Source: Nitrososphaerota archaeon (GTDB taxonomy: Archaea > Thermoproteota > Nitrososphaeria > Conexivisphaerales > DTJL01). From it: 64,000 nucleotides of DNA. Below the pieces are notes generated by a model. The model saw only the letters and a list, made by a program, of their open reading frames with translations, searched no databases and was not told where the DNA came from. This document shows, piece by piece, positions 49,961 to 60,189 of this stretch. Location of the stretch: assembly GCA_021324115.1 (NCBI GenBank), contig JAJPJS010000002.1, positions 28,613 through 92,612 on the forward strand. Reading direction: 5' to 3'. The position numbers and the translations under genes are program-made. How positions within the stretch are numbered: position 1 is the first letter of the stretch; each line of letters begins with the position of its first letter.

Positions 49961-51397
49961 TTGCTGGACGAACGCCTCGAGAGGGTCATAAGGGACATAC
50001 TGGAAAAGAAACCTGAATTCACCAAAGATCAATTAATGAAAATGATTGAACAGAAAAGAGCAAGCGTTGGTTCTGGCTATCTTTCATCCATTGGTGCAGC
50101 ATTGTTAGTAGCTGACGACCTCAACCTTGATGTATCTCGTATTGAACAAAGACAATATAGACTAAGAGACATAGTTCCAGGTCTCAACGGCGTATCGGTG
50201 ACGTGCTATTTTTTAAAATCTTCATCAATAAAGGAATTTACACGCAAAGACGGAACGATTTCTACGTATCGCCGTTCACTCATATTTGATGATGGTTTAA
50301 TCTTTAGGGCCCTCGAGTGGGATGTCACACAGCCTAACAATAGGATTCAGTTTTCTCCTGGAGAACCAATTATAATCAAGAACGTCTTAACACGAGTAGG
50401 ACGTGACGGGAAGGTAGAACTTCACATGAACTCTCAGTCCGATATTTTATTAGATAACGAGCGGAAGCCTGAATCTCTTGACACGATTACTCATGATATA
50501 TCAATCATTACAAAACCAGAAACATCTCAAGTCATAACAGGCATCATAGAACAGATTCCAACCATAATCACTTTCACGAAAAGGGACGGCAAAAAAGGTA
50601 AGGCTTTGCAATTCAATTTGGTTAGCAAATTCCGTAGCGAAATCAAGAGAAGGGTAATAATTTGGTCAGTCGAGGACAAACTTGAGAAACTATTATCAGC
50701 TGGGATGAAGATCAGACTGGTTGACATAGATTCCAGACTATCATCGAAAAATGAAATCGAATTTCACGGCAGTGAACAAACATTATGTGAGATTCTTGAG
50801 ACAAACGTTCCCGTCACAAATACAAAAGAAAACAACAACAAATTCTACTTAATATCAGTTGGACCTCAATTGGAAGGCTCCGATAGGCGGACTGCGTTGT
50901 TGTCTGATACGAACAACTTCTATACGCTAACTCTATCCGGTAAATTAATTGAACTGTTCACCCAAATTACTATAGGAGACATATTGGAGATGACAAATTA
51001 CGTGATAAAGGACGGACAGATATTTGTATCATATTCACCTGATAATATAAAAATAGTTGGAAGCGATGAGCAATACATCTCTCACGCTTTTCGAAAGATT
51101 GATTCTATTGTCAATGAGCAACAGCCTTGTATTATAGAAGCCGTAGCCCTTTCGAAGGCAGCTGAAAAGGTAGTCAACACGAAAAATGGGAAGGTATTGC
51201 AAATCACGCAGTTGATGCTAGGTGATGAAACTGGGGAAATCGAGATCTCTGGTTGGGGAAGATATGGAAGTCAACTGAATGGGATAATGCCTGGAACTAG
51301 ACTGTTGATATATGGCGCAGTACCAATTCGTAGTACTGATGGAATGACGAGGTTGCAATGCAAAGAATACACACAGATCAAGAGGATTACTGTCTAG
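49961..51397 (+). CDS. RPA-like single-stranded DNA-binding protein (multiple OB folds)
   Basis: GLNGVSVTCYFLKSSS...EITISGW-like GETGEIEISGWGRYGSQLNGIMPGTRLLIYGA. Confidence 0.82.
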   Translation: MLDERLERVIRDILEKKPEFTKDQLMKMIEQKRASVGSGYLSSIGAALLVADDLNLDVSRIEQRQYRLRDIVPGLNGVSVTCYFLKSSSIKEFTRKDGTISTYRRSLIFDDGLIFRALEWDVTQPNNRIQFSPGEPIIIKNVLTRVGRDGKVELHMNSQSDILLDNERKPESLDTITHDISIITKPETSQVITGIIEQIPTIITFTKRDGKKGKALQFNLVSKFRSEIKRRVIIWSVEDKLEKLLSAGMKIRLVDIDSRLSSKNEIEFHGSEQTLCEILETNVPVTNTKENNNKFYLISVGPQLEGSDRRTALLSDTNNFYTLTLSGKLIELFTQITIGDILEMTNYVIKDGQIFVSYSPDNIKIVGSDEQYISHAFRKIDSIVNEQQPCIIEAVALSKAAEKVVNTKNGKVLQITQLMLGDETGEIEISGWGRYGSQLNGIMPGTRLLIYGAVPIRSTDGMTRLQCKEYTQIKRITV

Positions 51398-54102
51398 TTA
51401 TCCCAGAATTTTTTATACAACACGAAATTTCTTTGTGCCAGATAAAGCTCCCTGTAGAGGTCTTCTTCGGTGAATGAGCGCTTCAACACCCTCGCTGCTG
51501 TATCTTCGCCAACACCATAACATGAGAGGGCTATTATAGCCCTTTTTCCAAACGAAAGGAAAAGTGACGCAGATTTCCAGGCTTTATTGTATCTAAGTCG
51601 TTCTGATGCAGTTAGCACCTTATGTTGAGAGTTTCTCTTCGCGATTCTTTCAGTGTCTTCATCAAACGGAGAACATATAGCAATTATCTTGGATTTACAT
51701 AATGGGCATTTGGCTTGATCAGGTCCTTCAAAGACATCAAAAACCCTTGACCACGAACCGCAGGTCAAGCATACTAATTTTGCTTTCCTGCGCAACAAAG
51801 CTTCTTTTAATGCGCGTATACCAGCCTCATGATTTCCCAGGGACAACATAATTCGATCGTAAGTTAACATATTAGCAAGACTCGAATATTTTTTAACATG
51901 AATAACACTTAATTTAGCAGATTTGGATTTGATCTTCTCTATTATTCTAGTGAGCCCGTCAACATCGTACTTCTTATACAGTAATTCCTGTACCACATCA
52001 TTGAATAAAATAGTCCCACTATATCTCTGGGTTAGGAGTTCTGCGATTCTGTTGTCATATTTGGCCTCACGCATTATTAACCCAAAACGTTTCGCCGAAT
52101 GCCAAATTGTATAATGAAAAGCACGAACGGTAGTCAATTCTGAGATTATGACACGTCTAATATCCTCAACTGCCATTTGTTCAATAGCGTCGACAAAGTA
52201 TGTTTTATCTGAGCCCAATATGAATATTCTATAAGGATCAACCGTCGTTTTTGGAATGCTACCGGTTTTCGCTCTGAATATTCCATTTATGAAAAGTTGC
52301 ATTGCATTATTTATTTTGGTTCCCAAGCATGAATGAAGAACGATACCAGCTTCCCCGGATTCTATCAATAGTCTGGTGATATCAGGTAAATATCCAAGTG
52401 TTTGTTTTGATTCATTCATATAATCAGCTATTTTTTTATTAGTAGAATTTAACATATCATGACGTAACTCACCAACCTTCTTAGAAACTAAAAATTCTAC
52501 TGGGATCATTTCGCCGGTCCAGACGGGGGTGGCTCCGACCAGCGATTGGCTCTTCTCTACATAGATGACAGATTCAACATCATTTATGGACACAATTCGC
52601 CAAGCATCCCCTCTAAGTATTATACTCTGACCATCCTCAAGATTCTCCGCGACAAATTTTTCATCCAATTGGCCGAGTCTCTTTCTTGAAACAAGCTCTT
52701 TAACGTCGTACTTTTCAACATCTGGTATTGTTGAGAGATTTGAGTAAAAGAAATCAAACGCTTTTCTCTTAGGTTTTATTATTTTATCATAATTGGAAAG
52801 CAGACCGGATTTGACCAATAATGATACACACTCTTCGACTTGGGCTTCAGTGACATCACAATATAGCCAAGTTGAATGCAGAAGTTGCATTATTTCTGGG
52901 ATAGTGATGCTGTTCCTCTCTATTGCCAAACTTACAATTTGAACTGCAAGAACATCGGAAGATGGATATGTTTGTACAATCGACTCCATTTTGCCTTCCT
53001 TTAGCAGGGCAACTAGAGCAGAAGCTTCGATGTAATCATCTATAGATTTGCAAATAACCGTTCCATTAGCGGTAGCTCCGAATGCATGGGAACTTCTACC
53101 CACTCTCTGTACGAGCTTGATCACTTGTCTTGGAGAGTCCACTTGGTAGACATAGTCAACATTGCCTACATCTATCCCCAATTCCAAGGACGAAGTACAA
53201 ACCACAACATTTAATTCCCCTTTGCGAAGTTGATTTTCTACTTCCTCACGGCTCTCCTTTGAAAGGGAGCCGTGATGTACTCCCACGTTGAACTTCTTGC
53301 GTTCCTTCATCAGTGCACCAATTATCTCTGCCGAGTCGCGCGTATTACAAAAGACGAGTACTTGGTGTAGTTTACGATTTATGATGTCATCTTCAAGGAA
53401 CTTCACGACACCTTCCATATCACCATCTACAAGCGTTACATCTATTTTGTATCCCCTGACGGAGTTGTCAGCAATGATCGCACACTGTTGATCATTAGTC
53501 AAAAAATGACTTGCTAGTGAATAATCACCCATGGTAGCTGATATTCCTATCCGAATCAACTCATGTTCAGTTATTTTTTGAAGGCGAGAGAGATGTAAAA
53601 GAAGTTGTGATCCTCTTTTATTAGACATCAATTCGTGTAATTCATCTATGATTGCAAATTTTGTGGCTCTAAAATTCTCTTTGAATAGTTTTGAAGATAA
53701 CAAGATGCCTAAGGTTTCAGGGGTTGTAATGAGGAGATGAGGAGGCTGTAACAGTGTTTTACGCCTGATATAGTTAGAGGTATCACCGTGTCGTACTTCG
53801 ACTTCGAGATCCAGTTTTGCTGCATATTCTCTCAAGCGATCTAACAGATTACGATTTAACGACCTGAGAGGAGTGATGTACACAGCTCTCACTCCATGCT
53901 CTCGCCGTGTTTCTTCTGATAACAACATTAATACAGGTAAAATTACAGCTTCCGTTTTCCCGGAACCGGTTGGAGCGCTGATCAAGCAATTTCTGTTCCT
54001 TATGATGACGGGCCACGCCTTCTGCTGGATAGGAGTAGGTACATTGAATCCTAGTTTTGTTGAATACTCGACCAGCTTTTGTTGTAAATCAGCCAGAACC
54101 AA
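51394..54102 (-). CDS. lhr: Lhr-family ATP-dependent helicase
   Basis: SAPTGSGKTEA, DELHEL, GISATMGD, VQRVGRSSHAFG, C-terminal Lhr-like domains. Confidence 0.95.
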   Translation of the reverse strand: MVLADLQQKLVEYSTKLGFNVPTPIQQKAWPVIIRNRNCLISAPTGSGKTEAVILPVLMLLSEETRREHGVRAVYITPLRSLNRNLLDRLREYAAKLDLEVEVRHGDTSNYIRRKTLLQPPHLLITTPETLGILLSSKLFKENFRATKFAIIDELHELMSNKRGSQLLLHLSRLQKITEHELIRIGISATMGDYSLASHFLTNDQQCAIIADNSVRGYKIDVTLVDGDMEGVVKFLEDDIINRKLHQVLVFCNTRDSAEIIGALMKERKKFNVGVHHGSLSKESREEVENQLRKGELNVVVCTSSLELGIDVGNVDYVYQVDSPRQVIKLVQRVGRSSHAFGATANGTVICKSIDDYIEASALVALLKEGKMESIVQTYPSSDVLAVQIVSLAIERNSITIPEIMQLLHSTWLYCDVTEAQVEECVSLLVKSGLLSNYDKIIKPKRKAFDFFYSNLSTIPDVEKYDVKELVSRKRLGQLDEKFVAENLEDGQSIILRGDAWRIVSINDVESVIYVEKSQSLVGATPVWTGEMIPVEFLVSKKVGELRHDMLNSTNKKIADYMNESKQTLGYLPDITRLLIESGEAGIVLHSCLGTKINNAMQLFINGIFRAKTGSIPKTTVDPYRIFILGSDKTYFVDAIEQMAVEDIRRVIISELTTVRAFHYTIWHSAKRFGLIMREAKYDNRIAELLTQRYSGTILFNDVVQELLYKKYDVDGLTRIIEKIKSKSAKLSVIHVKKYSSLANMLTYDRIMLSLGNHEAGIRALKEALLRRKAKLVCLTCGSWSRVFDVFEGPDQAKCPLCKSKIIAICSPFDEDTERIAKRNSQHKVLTASERLRYNKAWKSASLFLSFGKRAIIALSCYGVGEDTAARVLKRSFTEEDLYRELYLAQRNFVLYKKFWDN

Positions 54103-54390
54103 GATTCAAGCCTGTTTCTTCCGAGAATAATACTCGTATATGAATGCTGATATCAATCCTAATGCTAGCAGGAAAAACGTCATCGTTGCAGCAATGCTAT
54201 AAAATTCGGATGGAGACAATGGTATTGGACAAGCTGGCTCAACACCTGTTATTAAAACTTAGACCAAATACACGAATCTATTTTTTATTATGATAAACAC
54301 AGTTAGAATACGCATATTCAGACTAGTGATAATAGGATATGTGCTTAGAATGGAAAAATAATTAGAAATAAGCGACACAAGACCACATAA

Positions 54391-55242
54391 TCAATTTGCA
54401 GTCATTCTGGAAAGAGCCTTACAAATATCTGTTTTTGTTAACACGCCAACCAATTCGAGAGAATCATTGAGAACAGGCAATCCGCTGATTTCATGTTTTA
54501 TCATAAGACTAGCCCCTTCAGCAGAATCAGCTTCGCTTCGAACCGTTATCACGTTGGTTTTCATTATATCAGCGACGGTCAGATGGGGGAACATTACAGT
54601 GGGAATAACATAATCCGTACCCATGAAGAAAGTTTGATCCTTGGAATAGATTTTTGCAAGCAACAACGGGCTAACTGATGCGAAATCATTCATAGTAATT
54701 ATCCCAACCAGTGAGCTCTCCATAACCACCAGTCTTGATATCTTATTCTTCGTCATCAATTCAGCTGCATAATAGATAGAATTGGCTGGCTGAATGGTTA
54801 TCGCTGGCGAGCTCATACATTCTTTAACTCTGTATTTCCTCGTGATCCTCTCACCATAAAACTTTACAATATCAATTTTAGTAACAATACCGGTCAGATT
54901 ATCCGACTTGTTGGTTATGATTACTGAGCTTATATCGTATTCAAGCATTGATTTAACTACATCTGATACGCTAGCCTTTTCATTTTCTGTTACAAGCGAA
55001 TCTGTCATGCATTCGGAAATTCTTATTTTATCGAGTGTTTGACCAGAGACATCAGAAGACGTAAAACGTATAATATCCTTCTTTGTAACAATACCAACTG
55101 CTGTTTCCCGATCAATTATTATCAGACGATCAATCTTTTTCTGGTTCATCAGGTTAATGGCATCAAGCATCGAAGCTGAAGGACTAATCGTAACCAAACT
55201 CTTTGACATGACATTTTTTACAGCAGTATTTTCAACACCCAT
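54391..55242 (-). CDS. four-CBS-domain protein
   Basis: Four repeats of MS(S/K)..T(I/V)...G(I/V)(V/L)TK.D. Confidence 0.93.
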   Translation of the reverse strand: MGVENTAVKNVMSKSLVTISPSASMLDAINLMNQKKIDRLIIIDRETAVGIVTKKDIIRFTSSDVSGQTLDKIRISECMTDSLVTENEKASVSDVVKSMLEYDISSVIITNKSDNLTGIVTKIDIVKFYGERITRKYRVKECMSSPAITIQPANSIYYAAELMTKNKISRLVVMESSLVGIITMNDFASVSPLLLAKIYSKDQTFFMGTDYVIPTVMFPHLTVADIMKTNVITVRSEADSAEGASLMIKHEISGLPVLNDSLELVGVLTKTDICKALSRMTAN

Positions 55243-55577
55243 AATTTAGATGCCAGAACTATAATGGTTAATTCAATCTTCTAAAGCTTTTGTCATATTG
55301 ATTTATGATTATGTCTTTTACAAAGATTTAGTTAAATAATTAGTACAAACTGAATACATAAATAATAAACTCAACAATATAGAATAGTACAAACTCATCT
55401 TATTCACTAATTATATGAAGTCGTCGAAAGTCGATATATCTACCAAAGATCAAAATGGAGCAAAGAATCAAAAGTGAAGAAGATTATGCAATTTATCAAT
55501 GCAAACAAATTCGGATAAAACTGGCAATTCACAAACCAAGAAGCTTAAAATACATTCACCAAAGCCGGTTCAATGAG

Positions 55578-55693
55578 TGCCGGGGTAGCTCAGCCTGGTC
55601 AGAGCGCCAGTCTCCATAAATTGGGCGGAACTCATAATCTGGAGATGGTGTCAAAACCAACCAGAAGCCAGGGGTTCGAAACCCCTCCCCGGC
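55578..55693 (+). tRNA. elongator-type tRNA-Met(CAT) with introns at 30/31 (55610-55628) and 45/46 (55644-55665)
   Basis: Acceptor GCCGGGG/CCCCGGC; T-arm AGGGGTTCGAAACCCCT; BHBs CGCC/GGCG and CTGG/CCAG; mature anticodon arm CCAGA-CTCATAA-TCTGG, variable AGGCC. Confidence 0.88.
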
Positions 55694-55694
55694 A

Positions 55695-56075
55695 TTATCC
55701 TAACAAAAGCCTCCTGTAGTCATTGACAAGACTTGGATCCACAACACCATAAAGCATCTCTTCAGATCCATCTGACATCACTGCCGGCATTCTAGCTATT
55801 CCTACGGGAAGATCAACGGATGATAAGACATCTTCATGAGTAGAATCAATGAGTTTTGTAGCTGAACTACCCTCAGTCTTAAAACATAAAACTCTTTCAA
55901 TTGTTCTTTGACCGAATCCGGCGGCCCTACCACCTGCTGCGCCAGGCGTTTCGGCGATCATTATTATGAACAGTGTATTGGGACTAGGATTACTAAAATC
56001 AACAATAAGTTCAGAGACGATAATTTTTCTTTTAGGGTCTTTGATGATGTTTTCTAACTCGGACAGATCTTCCAT
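55695..56075 (-). CDS. conserved hypothetical protein
   Basis: 126-aa ORF with coherent codon usage. Confidence 0.55.
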   Translation of the reverse strand: MEDLSELENIIKDPKRKIIVSELIVDFSNPSPNTLFIIMIAETPGAAGGRAAGFGQRTIERVLCFKTEGSSATKLIDSTHEDVLSSVDLPVGIARMPAVMSDGSEEMLYGVVDPSLVNDYRRLLLG

Positions 56076-56344
56076 GCATGCAAGCTAAGATAAGGGATTA
56101 AAAACTCCTTTCATTATCAGATAATTACCTTCATGTGTTATTGTTTGCTGTGATGAGCTTTACTCTGGAATACCTGGATCATGAACAAAATCATCAAAAA
56201 AGATGTAAACAATAAAGGCAGCAAAACAAGAAACATATCAAAGGAAACAAAAGATGAGTTGTGATGACTATTGGTTGGATATCATGTTTGCAGCTGCTTC
56301 AACTTTGTTTTAGTTATCTTTTGTAATTCTTACCTGAAAAGTAA

Positions 56345-56448
56345 TGCGGGGGGTGGGATTTGAACCCACGAACCCCTACGGGATGAGGTCCTGAGCTTCG
56401 TGGCTTGCTTAAGCACTCACGCCTTTGACCAGGCTGGGCGACCCCCGC
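56345..56448 (-). tRNA. tRNA-Leu(CAG) with 30/31 intron (56397-56415)
   Basis: Acceptor GCGGGGG/CCCCCGC; mature anticodon arm TGAGG-CTCAGGA-CCTCA; BHB CGTG/CACG, inner helix GCTT/AAGC. Confidence 0.88.
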
Positions 56449-56531
56449 GAGAACCGCTCAGATTTCACCATTTCAAAAGCTTTCCTAAACTCGCAGAGGG
56501 TTTTTATCCAATCTTAAACCAAGACTAGGTT

Positions 56532-56858
56532 GTGAAGTTAGACAAGACAAAGGTATACCGTTTGACACGTCAGGTGCCAGCAGGAAGAGTGACCACGTAT
56601 GGTGCTCTGGCCAAGGCCGCAGGGAATCCCAAGGCCACTCGAGGCATTGGAATGCTCATGCATGTTAATCCAGATGCGCCCCGTACCCCCTGTCATCGCG
56701 TAGTCATGTCGAACGGAAAGGTGGGTGGATATGGTTCGAAGAAGGGCGTTAGCCAGAAAATAGAACGCCTCAAGGCAGAAGGAGTCAATGTCATAAATGG
56801 CAAAGTAGTTAACTTTGACAGGAAGCTCTTCACTGAGTTTGAAATAGAAACAGATTGA
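56532..56858 (+). CDS. ogt: methylated-DNA--protein-cysteine methyltransferase family
   Basis: VPAGRVTTYGALAKAAGNPKATRGIG, PCHRVVMSNGKVGGYG. Confidence 0.92.
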   Translation: MKLDKTKVYRLTRQVPAGRVTTYGALAKAAGNPKATRGIGMLMHVNPDAPRTPCHRVVMSNGKVGGYGSKKGVSQKIERLKAEGVNVINGKVVNFDRKLFTEFEIETD

Positions 56859-56912
56859 AAGGTTTATGAAGCGCCTTTCCGCCCCGCAAGTCCAGCCGTT
56901 ACCATAGTATAG

Positions 56913-57356
56913 GTGATGTTATTGAAAATTGATGGACCTCTGATCGTTATAATATTAATAGCTCTTGTGACGGCAACTGGATTCGCAGCCGCCGCCATCA
57001 ATTACAATTCCTCCGAATTCTATCCTCCCTGGGTTCACGCAAATACAAACAAACCAGCTCTTCTGTACGTGCCTGTAATCAATGGCACAACGAACCTTTC
57101 TGCTTCGTTGTATGACGCGTATGGTAACCTCATTGTAAACTTGACTCAGGTCTCCAGCAACGCTTCATACGTTGAATTTTCGACAGGCTCCTATCAGATT
57201 CATACGAATTATGCATATAAAGTGTGGGTGCCTCAACAGAATATAGTCTATGATTTTGGGCTTCAGAACCCATCGATCGGTGAGTTGAAGGATACCTACT
57301 ATCATGTGATCCTCACTCCTACCATGCAGGACCAATACTGGCGTCCAACTTCATGA
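56913..57356 (+). CDS. secreted/membrane-anchored hypothetical protein
   Basis: N-terminal hydrophobic segment, 147 aa. Confidence 0.55.
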   Translation: MMLLKIDGPLIVIILIALVTATGFAAAAINYNSSEFYPPWVHANTNKPALLYVPVINGTTNLSASLYDAYGNLIVNLTQVSSNASYVEFSTGSYQIHTNYAYKVWVPQQNIVYDFGLQNPSIGELKDTYYHVILTPTMQDQYWRPTS

Positions 57357-57408
57357 AAGTATTCCGTATCAAACTTACTATGTTAAAAGCCATAAAATTA
57401 AATCTAAT

Positions 57409-58611
57409 GTGATGGTAAAGGGTAGATCTCCATCCTTTAACGACCTCGGATACATCATGCTCGGTAAAGGCTGCCGAGTGTTCGTATTCGGCATGGCAAG
57501 CATCATGACTCCAGTTTATCTTGCTTTCCTTGGTTATTCTGCTTTCACCATCGGGGCGTTTTTAGCCGTTATGATTGGAGGGAATATAGTATCAAACATC
57601 ACCCTCCTATGGTTTGAGCATCATATAGGAAGGAAAGTCTCTCTGCTTCTCTTCAGTAGTCTGATGTTGTTAGCTGGAGTATTGTTGTTTCTTACCACAG
57701 ACCTTTACGTAATGACGATTGCATTCTTTATAAGTAATATGAGTACGACCGGGACCGAGGCTGGTCCCTTTCAATCAATTGAAACTGGTGTACTTCCTCG
57801 CATAGTTTCCGTAGGTAAAAGAAATGCAGCTTTCGGATACTATAACCTAATAGGATATGCCGCCTCATCCGTAGGCGCTTTCGCAGCCTCCTTACCCGCA
57901 TATTTCGGAAACCATCTGACCGTTTTTCATTACATGTATCTTCTCTACGGTCTGGTGGGATTTCTACTCATAGTTGTATATTTGCAACTTGGTAACGTAG
58001 AAACGGCCCAAGTTGGAGCTAATCATAAGAACCTGCTCAATATATCTGAAAAAGCCAGACACAACATTACAAAGCTATCCACATTGTTTGCGATCGATGC
58101 TTTTGGAGGAGGGTTAGTATCTCAGGCCCTGCTCTCATACTGGTTCTTTTTTGTATATGGGGTATCACTCAAAGACCTTGGATTGATATTCTTCATTGCA
58201 AACATCATAACCGCTTTTTCAATGATAGGAGCTTCTTACATAGCAGGAAGGTTGGGAAATCTGAGGACTATGGTATTCAGTCATATAATATCTAATTTGT
58301 TTCTGATATTAATACCCTTGGTAGGCACCCTGTCCGGTGCCGTATCCTTCTTATTTTTAAGACAGGCTTCATCGCAAATGGATGTGCCTACACGTCAAGC
58401 TTTCATGATGAGTATTTTTGATGATAAGGAAAGGGTGCCTGCAAACGTAGTCACCAACACTTCAAGGATTATAAGTAATATATTTGGCTCTCCGATAACT
58501 GGCGAATTACTCTCGTTAGGGCTCGTTTCTGTTCCTCTTATACTGGCTGGTGTGACCAAGATATTATACGACACACTGATTTATCAATCGTATAGAAAGG
58601 ATTATCGGTAA
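57409..58611 (+). CDS. MFS transporter
   Basis: 12-TM-like, WFEHHIGRKVSLLL motif. Confidence 0.85.
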   Translation: MMVKGRSPSFNDLGYIMLGKGCRVFVFGMASIMTPVYLAFLGYSAFTIGAFLAVMIGGNIVSNITLLWFEHHIGRKVSLLLFSSLMLLAGVLLFLTTDLYVMTIAFFISNMSTTGTEAGPFQSIETGVLPRIVSVGKRNAAFGYYNLIGYAASSVGAFAASLPAYFGNHLTVFHYMYLLYGLVGFLLIVVYLQLGNVETAQVGANHKNLLNISEKARHNITKLSTLFAIDAFGGGLVSQALLSYWFFFVYGVSLKDLGLIFFIANIITAFSMIGASYIAGRLGNLRTMVFSHIISNLFLILIPLVGTLSGAVSFLFLRQASSQMDVPTRQAFMMSIFDDKERVPANVVTNTSRIISNIFGSPITGELLSLGLVSVPLILAGVTKILYDTLIYQSYRKDYR

Positions 58612-58850
58612 TGCTGGTATCAATTGAACGTCTTTGTATGGCGTGGGTTTTTGGACGGAATATCATGTTGTGAGCCATTAGCTTCAATAACTCCATTCAC
58701 AAACAATCAAAGAACACGGTATAGTAGGTAATAATGGTAATAACACCAAAAATTGTTAACTCTCAACGGCAGCCTTTCATATTCGAATCATGTATAACCT
58801 TCTGGCCTGCCGCATCTGAAAAATCCATCTCAAAGTAAGATGTAAAACAT

Positions 58851-60017
58851 TCAGCTTATGAGTGGCTTGGTTTTTTGCTCGGATATTTTTGCATTAATCA
58901 AGAGAACAAGAGGAATCAGTGGAATGGTACCCACAGCAACCCAGCCCATTGGCCAAGAGTAAAGAGATGCCACGATCGAAAGCAGAGGTAGCACCCACAT
59001 CCCCAAAAGAATCTGTATCGTATTGACTACGGCAAGGGATGCTGTCGCATTCATCGGATCTATATTATGGACATACGCATAAAGCACCGAAATGGACATT
59101 TCATTGAAAAACCCAAGAACTAAAAGGGATGATATCACGATTTGACTGCTTTGAAACCCGAAGAAAGTAGCCGGGAATATTGAAAGTATACCTACAGTGA
59201 AGAGAAGTAGTTTCTTCCTAGAGACCCTATCATAAACCACGGTGGCAAGACCGCCTACTATGCTGGCCAAAAGGAGTGGCGTGGATTCAATCCCTGAAGC
59301 TGATATCGAAGTCTTCAATTCTAACTGCAGATAAGCTGGCAAGAGTTGACCGGCAGCGAAGTACGTCCCCCACGTTCCCAAAAATGCAATCGCACCCTCC
59401 ACGATCCGCGGATTCTTTAATTGAGCCATAGCATCAGAGATGCTGAATCTCCCAACGAGCTCAATTTTCCTTATTGCAGCAAAATTAACTCCGGCGACCA
59501 GTACTCCCAGCATCCCACCAGAAAACATGCTAATTCTCCACCCGAAGTCTTCCTGAATTATCCCCCATGCGAGGCCGAACCCCCCTCCGATAGCAAAGGC
59601 CACATTGTAAAGCCCCATCATGAGACCCGGGCGTGAGGGTTGAAGACCAAGTATCACACCGCCTGCTGAGGCGAAAAATAGGGCTGCACCGATACCGGAT
59701 ATAGCCCTAGTCAAGAAGACCCAAAAGGTAGAAGGTGAAATCACTATCAGCATGTTTCCTAATGAAAGCACAACAAGACCGAGAACATACGTTCTTGTGG
59801 GACCAAACCGTTTTGATACAACACCAGAAGGGACCTGGAAGATACCCGTGGCCGCGTAAAAGGCAACCGGTACCAATCCAAGCATCCAATAGGGGAATCC
59901 CCCCTCGTGAGCTATGGTGGGTAGTGCTGGGGACATCGTGAACCAGTTTAATCCATAAACAGAACGGGCAATGAGCACAAGTGGGATTATGAAGCTGCTA
60001 CTGGTTCTTGACGGCAA
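58851..60017 (-). CDS. MFS transporter
   Basis: 12-TM-like; GVVSKRFGPTRTYVLG, SGIGAALFFASAGG. Confidence 0.87.
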   Translation of the reverse strand: MPSRTSSSFIIPLVLIARSVYGLNWFTMSPALPTIAHEGGFPYWMLGLVPVAFYAATGIFQVPSGVVSKRFGPTRTYVLGLVVLSLGNMLIVISPSTFWVFLTRAISGIGAALFFASAGGVILGLQPSRPGLMMGLYNVAFAIGGGFGLAWGIIQEDFGWRISMFSGGMLGVLVAGVNFAAIRKIELVGRFSISDAMAQLKNPRIVEGAIAFLGTWGTYFAAGQLLPAYLQLELKTSISASGIESTPLLLASIVGGLATVVYDRVSRKKLLLFTVGILSIFPATFFGFQSSQIVISSLLVLGFFNEMSISVLYAYVHNIDPMNATASLAVVNTIQILLGMWVLPLLSIVASLYSWPMGWVAVGTIPLIPLVLLINAKISEQKTKPLIS

Positions 60018-60189
60018 ATTCTTTATGAGCCGCGAAGTGTGTGCGTATTTAAGGATGAATTAATGGGATATGTAACCTTGGATAGCTATCATATTCATAA
60101 ACATGAAGTTAGGATAGGATCGTTTGCCGCCATACAGGTTAACTTAACGCAAACTTATAGCCACGTGATAGATTACTCGCGTCCTGAGA

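Noticed and set aside
55610-55628. First CTCCATAA segment in tRNA-Met as the anticodon loop (CCA, Trp)
   Set aside because: Leaves a pyrimidine at 37 and poor stem pairing; the second CTCATAA loop with the 30/31 intron fits fully.
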